From positions 879,684 to 943,683 of the forward strand of contig NZ_LT821240.1 of assembly GCF_900169525.1 (NCBI RefSeq): a stretch of 64,000 nucleotides of DNA, read 5' to 3'. Below are positions 55,461 to 63,407 of the stretch, one piece after another. This DNA comes from Corynebacterium pacaense. Lineage in GTDB: Bacteria; Actinomycetota; Actinomycetes; Mycobacteriales; Mycobacteriaceae. Each line of letters opens with the position of its first letter. Position 1 is the first letter of the stretch. Under the pieces are notes generated by a model. It ran no database searches. It saw only the letters and a list, made by a program, of their open reading frames with translations, and had not been told where the DNA came from. A program made the translations under genes and the position numbers.

Positions 55461-55542
55461 TCAAGGAAAGAGTTATCTGAATTGCTGCCTGAAGGCTGAC
55501 GGTTCTGAGCATAAACCCAGGGGTGGACACGGGGGTGTGCAG
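55449..55542. repeat. 94-bp direct repeat, copy 1
   Basis: This segment matches 58339-58432 at 87 of 94 positions with no gaps and in the same orientation. It includes the first codons of the exonuclease gene (minus strand) and about 80 bp upstream, probably its promoter. Confidence 0.9.
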
Positions 55543-55705
55543 CACGTGCGAAACCAATGGTGTCGGGCATTTTCCGCACCCGCCACCGCCTCGGAGTCCG
55601 CCCCGGAATCCACGGCACCATGCTCACCCGAAAGCCGGCCCCGCAGTCGACGCCGGTGTTACTGTTTTCATCAGTCCATCCGCTGTCAGACGAAAGAGGA
55701 CCACA

Positions 55706-56392
55706 ATGTCCGGCCATACGCTACCCCAGGCTCTCAGCACCGATGATGTGGATACGGCAGCCAGCTACCTGCGGGAGTACTACGGCGAGCGATTCCGTCT
55801 CCCCGATGCGGTTCCCCCACGCTACTCGGGCGCATACTTCGATGGCTTTGATCCATCGGGCCAGCTTTCAAGCTCGCCGAATATCATCACAGCGGATGAC
55901 CTGTTGTCGCTGAGTCTGCTTTCCACTCCCATCAACGGCAGTTCGGCGGTACAACTCCTGTTTGATCACCGCTCGACCATCCAGAACTATCTGGAAACCA
56001 TTCCCACCGACCGCACACTCGCGGACTATTCGGAGCCTCTCAGCAGTGAGAACTTTGCGGCATGGAGGCTGGAGAACTTCCTCACCTCGACGATTCCCGG
56101 CGTGGGCTGGACCCGGGCATCGAAGCTCATCGCCCGGAAGAGGCCCCTGCTCTACCCGATCTACGACAGCGTGGTGTCCCAGGTACTCGGAACAGTAAAG
56201 GGTGGCCACCTCAATTTCATCCGTGAGTCCATGAATCGACCCGAAATCTCCAACCGGATCGACGTACTCCGGCAGGAGACACAGCTCTCGGATATCGTCC
56301 CTGACCTGCGAATCTTTGATGTGGTGGCATGGATGGAGGGCAGGGCCAGGAAGCTCCCCTCCGAGAACCTGGAAGCCGTGTCCGATGAATAG
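55706..56392 (+). CDS. DUF6308-like protein
   Basis: A 228-residue soluble protein with a helical N-terminal half (VDTAASYLREYYGERFRLPD, FDGFDPSG) and a conserved-looking core GVGWTRASKLIARKRPLLYPIYDSVV. That core matches what I recall of the DUF6308 family, in which a helix-hairpin-helix-like GxGxxxASKLLARKRP segment is typical. Function unknown. AAAGAGGA precedes the ATG at 55706. It lies inside the segment bounded by the 94-bp repeats and faces the 528-residue gene. Confidence 0.7.
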   Translation: MSGHTLPQALSTDDVDTAASYLREYYGERFRLPDAVPPRYSGAYFDGFDPSGQLSSSPNIITADDLLSLSLLSTPINGSSAVQLLFDHRSTIQNYLETIPTDRTLADYSEPLSSENFAAWRLENFLTSTIPGVGWTRASKLIARKRPLLYPIYDSVVSQVLGTVKGGHLNFIRESMNRPEISNRIDVLRQETQLSDIVPDLRIFDVVAWMEGRARKLPSENLEAVSDE

Positions 56393-56450
56393 ATGATTCA
56401 CGGCGGCGCGACCCCGAGGGGCTGAATCCATAGGTCTGCGGCAGGGATTC

Positions 56451-58004
56451 CTAGCGGAACTCTCGATCCACAGCTAGCGCTAATAGCTTGAGGATGCTCT
56501 TGCTGACAGCAGAAGCCGCGGTGTTGATGAATATCTCATCATCAAAGTCCTTGAGCAGTGCACGGATCAATTTGCTCAGCGGAAAGATGAGTAAACCCTT
56601 TGCCCCCATCTTCTTTTTGGCAACCACCGTGACAACCCATTGCACCACGATGGACTGGACCTGAACCAGCGCTTTCTGCATTAACGGGTTGTCTTTGAAC
56701 TCATTGATTAGGACGACGCCCTTCACCTCATTGGCAAGCCTGCGAGCCTGGCCTTTCCGCTTATCTGGGTCGCCCACCGGCACGTCACGAACGATAGCGA
56801 GAGCCATCGCATACTCCGCAACAGCATTAATGAGATCACCTTCAAATCCACTACTACCCTCTCCATTCACGTTTGCGGAATCCACAAAATGGCGAAATAG
56901 ACGCACAGCCAAGCTCTCAGCGTTGTCACGAGGATACGTGCTCCTCAGTTCATCAACACGCCTTTTAGCTTCTGGCAGTGCGCGTGTAAATCCATCGCCC
57001 AGTGCACTGGCAAGGGCGTCAACATCAATTGTCTCGGCCTCACGGTCGGCGCTAAAACCCGCTCCTGCAGAGACCATGTATTCGCTGGGCGACAATAGAT
57101 CAGGACTGAACCTGACGATAAATGGCACGGCGGCTCGGCGTATGGCCTCGATTTTCTTCGAGAGGGAACGCGCATTGAGTTTTTCCGCAATTCCGTCCGG
57201 CCGCCAGTTTTCTAAGGCATCCATCGCCTCACGGAGAGTCGCCGCCAACAACACATTCTCTCGACGCTGATCCATCATCATGGCCGAATAGTCCATGGCA
57301 CGACGAACGTCGATACTCTCCGATTCCGCCATTCCAATTGCCTCCGCAAGCACATCGGTCGAGAGACACTCTTGAGCGGCCACGAGCAATGTGAGGTTCG
57401 TCGCCCACCCACCGACGTCGGTGGCTTCATTGACTTTCCCCGAAAGATCCTGAGGCACGTCTTCAATGAATCCGGCAACCCCAAACTCGACCTGCTTTCG
57501 AAGAGATTCAGTGACCTCTTCGACCTTCCTGAGCTCTTCAATATCCGCGTCAGTTGCTCGACGTCGTCTGGCGACTAATTCATTGAGGAATGGTCGCCCC
57601 ACGATATCGAGCCTCCCGAGATCCTTCACTGAATCTTGGGGAAGGTCGCCGAGTTGCTCAGATATGTCCTGCATTGCTGATCTCCAGGACTCCGCGAGTG
57701 CTTGAGCCACAAGGAGTGCTTGCGCCCGCGACGCTTCAGTTTCGCCAGCCGAACCATCGAAAGCTTGGGCCTTAGACGGCGAAGTGCTCGGTTCGATGTA
57801 GAGAGAAACTGCGTCATCACTGGGAATCTGGACAACGCGCGCAAGCCTGGAAAGGCCTGTTCCAATCGCCTGGCGCGAAAGCTGCTCGGTGTCGGAATGG
57901 GAGGTAATCGCCCACATAGAAACGCCAGTGGATGTACCGATAGCTAAAGTAACGGGGCCGGTGGTGAAGAGCTTGAACTCTTCTCGTGAGATCTCAGTCG
58001 TCAT
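56451..58004 (-). CDS. Orphan helical protein with hydrophobic C-terminus
   Basis: About 517 residues, not recognised. The N-terminus (TTGPVTLAIGTSTGVSMWAI) is beta-like; residues 100-400 are mostly helical and charged, and may be coiled. Near 440-490 lie two hydrophobic stretches (VQSIVVQWVVTVVAKKKMG, GLLIFPLSKLIRALL) that could insert in a membrane. Base composition is clearly poorer in GC than the core genes. The ATG at 58004 has no ribosome site; GTG at 58037 with AAGG 6 bp before it is possible. It is convergent with the DUF6308-like gene, both between the 94-bp repeats. Confidence 0.6.
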   Translation of the reverse strand: MTTEISREEFKLFTTGPVTLAIGTSTGVSMWAITSHSDTEQLSRQAIGTGLSRLARVVQIPSDDAVSLYIEPSTSPSKAQAFDGSAGETEASRAQALLVAQALAESWRSAMQDISEQLGDLPQDSVKDLGRLDIVGRPFLNELVARRRRATDADIEELRKVEEVTESLRKQVEFGVAGFIEDVPQDLSGKVNEATDVGGWATNLTLLVAAQECLSTDVLAEAIGMAESESIDVRRAMDYSAMMMDQRRENVLLAATLREAMDALENWRPDGIAEKLNARSLSKKIEAIRRAAVPFIVRFSPDLLSPSEYMVSAGAGFSADREAETIDVDALASALGDGFTRALPEAKRRVDELRSTYPRDNAESLAVRLFRHFVDSANVNGEGSSGFEGDLINAVAEYAMALAIVRDVPVGDPDKRKGQARRLANEVKGVVLINEFKDNPLMQKALVQVQSIVVQWVVTVVAKKKMGAKGLLIFPLSKLIRALLKDFDDEIFINTAASAVSKSILKLLALAVDREFR

Positions 58005-58119
58005 AAGACATGAATACCACCGAATAAAGACATCCACCTTTCACCTTCGAACAGATGTTTAAGCAATCTCGCAGAACGAAATCGCCTGCATGACTCCGCA
58101 CTTCCCGGCCTCCCCCTTT

Positions 58120-58347
58120 TTAGGAACGAAGATAACGCCGAAAGCAGCAATCCTCAGTAACATGTGTTGGGGACGCGTAGTTTGAAGCGGCGTGGTGATC
58201 ATCGTGAAGCACGATGGTGAGCTTCGTGAAGCGCTCAACGCCGCCAAACCCCATGCTTTCAGGTACCGCACGACAACTCGGTCGTGTGGGAACCTGAAAG
58301 GACCTCAACCGTGACCAACTACCGGTTGATCATGCACCTGCTCCTGT
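58120..58347 (+). mobile_element. IS21-like transposase N-terminal remnant
   Basis: At 58310 a GTG frame reads MTNYRLIMHLLLSFKEE and stops. The first twelve residues resemble the N-terminus of IstA transposases of the IS21 family (MTxYRxIMxLLLEG). The preceding 190 bp contain inverted-repeat-rich, AT-poor sequence that could be an element end. The reading frame runs straight into copy 2 of the 94-bp repeat, so the transposase was cut there. The identification rests on a short match. Confidence 0.35.
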
Positions 58348-58432
58348 CATTCAAGGAAGAATTTATCTGAATCGCTGCCCGAAGGCTGACGGATCTGAGC
58401 ATAAACCCGGGGGTGGACACGGGGGTGTGCAG
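58339..58432. repeat. 94-bp direct repeat, copy 2
   Basis: This is a copy of 55449-55542 (87 of 94 identical), in the same orientation. Here the exonuclease start codon leads only to MTGAGA and a stop, so this is a displaced promoter/start fragment joined to the IS21-like remnant. The next 390 bp to the DUF262 gene hold no gene. Confidence 0.9.
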
Positions 58433-58825
58433 GATGCCAAAGATACCCAGTCCTCGCCATTTTAGGACGGGGCTCAGATTCAATGCTCTTTCAACCCCCA
58501 CAAGCGGGCGGTTGGAAAACGGCTCGCTTGTGATCAGACTGTCAATCTATTCCCAGCAGTCTCCCCACTTCCGAGCCACGCGTCAAATGAGTTCAGTTGG
58601 TGTTGATTGCATCCGGCTACAAGCAGTCAGAATTAGTTTGGGATTGACGTCAGTGTCTCTGCGCCTATGAGCCAAGAAGTAGACCTTCATCCCGATTTGC
58701 TGCCAAGCTACTCCAGTCAGGCAGCCCCTCTGTTGGTTTTTGGTTCTATTATCGAGTAGTTCCCACTTGAGCTTGGGAAGTCAGCACGATGCCACCACAT
58801 TCTGTACAAAGGGAGCTTTTTAGTC

Positions 58826-60892
58826 ATGGTCGCCGCACAGGAGACAACGCTTCGAGATCTACTTGCTGGAGCAATCCAGTTTGTGGTCCCTCTTTACCAA
58901 AGGCCCTACCAGTGGGGAACCAGCCAACTCAAAGCGCTGTGGGATGACATCACCGAGTTAGCTGAGTCGCGCCTAGAAGACCCCCAAGCAAGTCACTTCA
59001 TTGGATCTCTCGTTTTGGCTCCCACCCCTGCTGCTATCGCCGGCAGTGTTACCTCACATCTCGTAGTGGACGGACAGCAACGACTGACCACGTTGACAAT
59101 CCTTCTCGCAGCGATACGGGATTATCTGCATCGAACCGAGCCCGACGGGTTCGGCGATGAAGAGATCCAAGAGAGCTACCTGGTTAATAAGTTCAAGAAG
59201 GGCTCCGCCTATTTAAAGTTGGTTCCAACCCAACAAGATAGAGAATCGTACAGTGCGATTATCTCCGGAAACAATGACCAGGCAGGCGAGGACGCTATAG
59301 GTACCGCCTATCGATTCTTCAGCTCACAATTGGAGTCGCTTGACGACCCTGATAGTCGTCACGATGTGGAGGCACTTCAGGAAGCAGTGGTTTCAGGATT
59401 AGCTCTTGTTTCCATCAGCACGCACAGAGATGACAATGTGCACCGGATTTTTCAGTCTTTGAACAACACGGGACTCAAGCTCACGCAAGGTGATCTCTTG
59501 AGGAACTACATCTTCATGCGCCTGCCGCAACGAGGCGACGATGTATATCGCCGCTACTGGAAACCCCTACAGAATTTGCTCACCAATGATGAACTGGAGA
59601 ATCTCTTTTGGATCGACCTAGCCGCCTATCATCCCACTGCGAAAATCGGTGACACTTTTTTATATCAGCAGCGGCGGTTGGAGTCTTTGACTTCCGAAAA
59701 AGATGTCGAAGAAGAGGTTGGCCGCTTCTTTCGCCTCGCAAAGCTCTACAACCTGGTTTTACACCCAGAGGAGGAGGAGGATCCGAGAGTCCGATTCAGA
59801 CTCAACAGACTAAAGCAATGGGGAATGCAGGTAACCCAACCAGCTGTTCTTGGTGTCCTAAGCCGCCGTGCCTCGGACACTGCGGGCCAAGAGTCCACAG
59901 CAAGGGCACTCCACGTGATCGAATCCTACGTGGTTCGTCGCTTTCTCGCGGGCCGCGCAAGCCAGGGCCTCAACCGGCTGTTCAGAGAAGCGGCGACCAG
60001 CGTTTCACAGCAGAGCGATTCGCGAGACCTTGATCTTTTCCTATCCGAGTGGCTTTCTACCGGACGCAGGCACTTCTACAGCGACGAAAAGGTGGTGGAA
60101 TCCGTTCTTTACGCTCCGTACTTTCTGCAGGGCAGACGAAATCACCGAAAAATCTTCCTCGAATGGTTGGAGGAAGAGTTTGGGTCACTTGAACCGATTG
60201 ATACCAGCTCACTCTCAATAGAGCATGTCATGCCCCAGACGCTCAACACCGACTGGCGGAGACAGCTCGACACCTTGTATCCGAATGATGACATCGATGA
60301 GCTACAAGAGTCACTCGTTCACACCCTGGGAAACCTAACTCTCACTGGTTACAACTCCACATTGTCCAATAAGAGCTTCGATTGGAAGGCTTCCGAATTG
60401 AAGTCCTCGGGCTTACGGTTGAGCCGGTCTATTTCAGACCAGGATGTATGGGGACCGGAACAAATCAAAGCTCGAGGTCAGATGCTCGCAGCTCTAATCA
60501 TCGAGCGCTGGCCGGGACCCAACAGCACCACCCCTGTGCCTGCGGACGACAATCCGCTCTGGAACAAGCTACGACAGGTTCTCTCCGCACTTCCAACGGG
60601 GCGATGGACCAGTTACGGCGACCTTGCTTCTGTGATCGGAACAGCTGCCCAGCCGGTGGGAAACTACATTGCAAACACAACTGCCCAGAATGCATACCGG
60701 GTACTACGACGAGATGGTAAGACGTCCGACGGATTCCGGTGGTTGAGTCAGGAGTATCGCGACTTGACCCAGCAGCAGGTTCTGGAGTCGGAAGGAGTGA
60801 TCTTCGATGATCTCGGTCGAGCCTCGCAGTCGCAGCGCTTAGATGTCGATGATCTGATGGAACTCGCGGGCTGGACTCAGCCTCAAGATTAG
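58826..60892 (+). CDS. GmrSD-like DUF262-DUF1524 protein with alkyltransferase-like tail
   Basis: A 688-residue protein. Residues 8-230 are a DUF262 domain: PLYQRPYQWG, the ParB/Srx-like motif DGQQRLTTLTIL, and SLNNTGLKLTQGDLLRNYIF. Residues 430-560 are DUF1524 with an HNH nuclease core (SIEHVMPQTLN ... LGNLTLTGYN). Residues 575-650 look like the DNA-binding domain of O6-alkylguanine transferase (GRWTSYGDLASVIGTAAQPVGNYI), but the PCHR cysteine is missing (AYRVLRRDG). Relatives are type IV restriction enzymes that cut modified phage DNA. GGGAG lies 12 bp before the ATG. It has lower GC than its surroundings and is probably acquired. Confidence 0.87.
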   Translation: MVAAQETTLRDLLAGAIQFVVPLYQRPYQWGTSQLKALWDDITELAESRLEDPQASHFIGSLVLAPTPAAIAGSVTSHLVVDGQQRLTTLTILLAAIRDYLHRTEPDGFGDEEIQESYLVNKFKKGSAYLKLVPTQQDRESYSAIISGNNDQAGEDAIGTAYRFFSSQLESLDDPDSRHDVEALQEAVVSGLALVSISTHRDDNVHRIFQSLNNTGLKLTQGDLLRNYIFMRLPQRGDDVYRRYWKPLQNLLTNDELENLFWIDLAAYHPTAKIGDTFLYQQRRLESLTSEKDVEEEVGRFFRLAKLYNLVLHPEEEEDPRVRFRLNRLKQWGMQVTQPAVLGVLSRRASDTAGQESTARALHVIESYVVRRFLAGRASQGLNRLFREAATSVSQQSDSRDLDLFLSEWLSTGRRHFYSDEKVVESVLYAPYFLQGRRNHRKIFLEWLEEEFGSLEPIDTSSLSIEHVMPQTLNTDWRRQLDTLYPNDDIDELQESLVHTLGNLTLTGYNSTLSNKSFDWKASELKSSGLRLSRSISDQDVWGPEQIKARGQMLAALIIERWPGPNSTTPVPADDNPLWNKLRQVLSALPTGRWTSYGDLASVIGTAAQPVGNYIANTTAQNAYRVLRRDGKTSDGFRWLSQEYRDLTQQQVLESEGVIFDDLGRASQSQRLDVDDLMELAGWTQPQD

Positions 60893-60949
60893 CTACCGCT
60901 TAAAGCAGCACTACAAACCCAGCATCATTCCGACCGCCTCCGCGGTGCG

Positions 60950-60962
60950 GGCGTCGACAAGC
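60950..60962 (+). repeat. Member of a recurrent 13-bp word, GGCGTCGAYAAGC
   Basis: The only intergenic copy of a word found 12 times in this window. Plus-orientation copies start at 7448, 12291, 15121, 29804, 33801, 45080, 50458 and 60950; minus-orientation copies (GCTTRTCGACGCC) start at 6784, 12207, 24193 and 61220. The copies inside genes are read in three different frames. Function unknown; see the findings. Confidence 0.8.
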
Positions 60963-61055
60963 AGGTCCTTCCACCGTGAATGCAATGCGTATCCCCGCCT
61001 CCTGGCCGAGACTACAGTTGCGGTGCAGACAAGGAACATTTACAAGGAGTTGAGC

Positions 61056-61706
61056 ATGTCCACCATCACCATCATCGGCGGCACCGGCTACGCAGGGTCG
61101 CACCTGCTAAAAGAAGCCCACGACCGCGGCCACACCGTCATCTCGATCAGCAGGACGCTTCCCGGGGAGCAGATTGACGGCGTCACCTACCGCAGCGCCG
61201 ACGTCCGCGATGACCAGACGCTTATCGACGCCACCCGCGGCACCGACGTGGTGATCTCCGCGCTCTCACCGCGCGGAGCGCTTGAGGGTCCCGGTCGGCT
61301 GCGCGGCATCATCGATGCGCTGGCCACCCATGCCGTGGAAAACTCGGTGCGTCTCGGCGTCATCGGGGGAGCCGGTTCGCTCCGCGTCAGTGAGGACGGC
61401 CCGCTTCTCATCGATTCCGAGGGTTTCCCCGATGCGGCCAAACCCGAGGCGGGGGAGCTTGCCGGCGTTCTTGAACTGCTGAAGGAAACGGATCCGCGGC
61501 TGGACTGGTTCTTCGTCAGCCCGGCGGAATCCTTCGGATCATTCAACCCCGGTGAGCACACCGGAATCTACCGCATCGGAGGTGACGTGGTGCTGCGCGA
61601 CGCCGCGGGGGTTTCCGCCCTGTCCGGCGCGGATCTCGCGGATGCGGTGATCACCGAGGCGGACGTGCCCACCCACCACCGCCGGCGTTTCACCGTGGCG
61701 TACTAG
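61056..61706 (+). CDS. NAD(P)-binding reductase-like protein
   Basis: A 216-residue Rossmann-fold protein of the NmrA/YwnB group. The nucleotide motif is TIIGGTGYAGSHLLKEA, and GVIGGAGSLRV follows the fourth strand. It probably binds NADPH as a reductase or redox sensor; no substrate is evident. AAGGAG precedes the ATG. It shares 4 bp with the end of the convergent M20 gene. Confidence 0.87.
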   Translation: MSTITIIGGTGYAGSHLLKEAHDRGHTVISISRTLPGEQIDGVTYRSADVRDDQTLIDATRGTDVVISALSPRGALEGPGRLRGIIDALATHAVENSVRLGVIGGAGSLRVSEDGPLLIDSEGFPDAAKPEAGELAGVLELLKETDPRLDWFFVSPAESFGSFNPGEHTGIYRIGGDVVLRDAAGVSALSGADLADAVITEADVPTHHRRRFTVAY

Positions 61707-63118
61707 AAGCCGCGTCGGGTCCGCCCACTCAGCAGCACCCGCTCGGTGAGTCGGAGGTAGGCGGCGACGGTCAGTTCGAGATCCTCGAGATGGAGATGCT
61801 CATCGTGGCCGTGGCCACGCAGGCTCTCATGCGCGAAGGTGCGGTCACGGTGATTGAGCGCGAATCCGTAGCCAACCCCGCCGAGCCTGCGAGCGAAACG
61901 CAGATCCGTGCCGCCGCCGGAGATGATGGGCAGTACGGTCGACTCGGGGAAGAACTCCGCGATTGTCTCCGTGATCGCCTCGAACACCGGTGTGCCGGTC
62001 GGGCTGAGGGAAGCGGGTTCGGAGATCAGTCTTTCAATGCGCACCTCCTCCGCGATGTCGCCGAGAACTCCGCGAAGGTAGGCATCGACGTCATCGTCGG
62101 TCTGTCCCGGCAGGGTGCGGATGTCCAGATCCAGATGGGCGCTGCTCGGGAATACATTGATGGCCTCTCCCGCCCTGACCACCGTCGGTGACACGGTCAG
62201 GTGGGAAATGGCGTAGGCATAGCCGGCGAGGTCACCGAAAGCCTCATAGGCGTTCGGGCTGCCCTCCGCCAGCGCCGCAAGGGTGGCCCCATCGAAGTCG
62301 AACACCCTGACAAAATTCTCCCAGACACCGTCCTGAGAGACCGGCGGGGTGGCGTCGCTGATGCGCTGCGCCACCACTCCGATCCTCCGGATGGAGCTGG
62401 TGACCCCGTAGGGCTGGGATCCGTGGCCGGCATCGCCCGTCACATGCAGGCGACGCTGCGCGGCCCCCTTCTCCCCGATGGTGACGGTGACATGGTCCGT
62501 CCCGTCCGCGGGACGGATATGGGCACCGCCGCGCTCACCGACGGCGTTGCGCCAGCTGAACTCTCCGGGATGCTCCTCTGACAGCCACTTCGCCCCCAGT
62601 CCGCCTCGCGCCTCCTCATCAGCGACCCCCACGAAGGTCAGGGTCCCCTTCGGCCGCCGCGGGCTCTCCGCGATCCGCCGGGTGACCACCGCCATCGAGG
62701 CGGTGATTCCCAGCATGTCCTGTGTTCCCCGGCCGTAGATCTTTCCATCGATCACCTCCGCGCCGAAGGGTTCCGTGGTCCACCTGGGCTCATCGACGGG
62801 AACCACGTCGGTGTGGCCGAGGAAGGTGAGGGGCTCGGCCTCCGGATCCTCACCCTCGACGGTGACGATGATCGACGTGCGCCCCGGTCGCGGCTCCAGC
62901 CTCCTGATGCTCACCGGGGCCCCCGCGAAGTACTCCTCCAGGGTGTCTGCGTTTCTCTCCTCCTGCCCCGAATCCGGGGTGAGGTCATTGACGCAGGCGT
63001 TGCGGACCAGCTTCCTGAGCAGCTCCAGGGCCTCATCGCGCAGGGCTCTGCGCTCTGTGGCGTCGAGAGGGTGGTCGGGATGGTCGTCGATGTGCGCGGA
63101 GGCTGCGGAGGAGGTCAT
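61703..63118 (-). CDS. M20 family peptidase/deacylase
   Basis: A 471-residue dinuclear-zinc M20 enzyme (ArgE/DapE/CPG2 group). The ligand motifs are FLGHTDVVPVD, GRGTQDMLG, ADEEARGG and, near the end, GHGHDEHLHLEDL. The dimerisation domain carries AHGSQ-like GHGSQPYG. It likely hydrolyses a dipeptide or N-acyl amino acid in the cytosol. The ATG at 63118 has AAGGA upstream. It is divergent from the monooxygenase gene at the window end. Confidence 0.9.
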   Translation of the reverse strand: MTSSAASAHIDDHPDHPLDATERRALRDEALELLRKLVRNACVNDLTPDSGQEERNADTLEEYFAGAPVSIRRLEPRPGRTSIIVTVEGEDPEAEPLTFLGHTDVVPVDEPRWTTEPFGAEVIDGKIYGRGTQDMLGITASMAVVTRRIAESPRRPKGTLTFVGVADEEARGGLGAKWLSEEHPGEFSWRNAVGERGGAHIRPADGTDHVTVTIGEKGAAQRRLHVTGDAGHGSQPYGVTSSIRRIGVVAQRISDATPPVSQDGVWENFVRVFDFDGATLAALAEGSPNAYEAFGDLAGYAYAISHLTVSPTVVRAGEAINVFPSSAHLDLDIRTLPGQTDDDVDAYLRGVLGDIAEEVRIERLISEPASLSPTGTPVFEAITETIAEFFPESTVLPIISGGGTDLRFARRLGGVGYGFALNHRDRTFAHESLRGHGHDEHLHLEDLELTVAAYLRLTERVLLSGRTRRGF

Positions 63119-63407
63119 GGGATACGTTTCCTTCTGTTGATCGGCACGGGCCGTGGTCCACAACGGCGCTCGGCACGAACGGTGACGGGGATACCGGGCC
63201 AATGTACAAGGGGGAGCCACTGGCGGAAAAGGTGATGCGGGCCCGTTTCACCCGGATCAAGGCCGCACGCACTGGTCAGGGATTATTGCCTCACGGGAAG
63301 GAACCATCACCGGGGGAACCCTTAGATTCACCCACGATGGAACGCTATCTGCGCACCCTCCGGGGTTCCTAGACTCTCCGGGTACGACTCGAGAAAGGGA
63401 TTCCACC

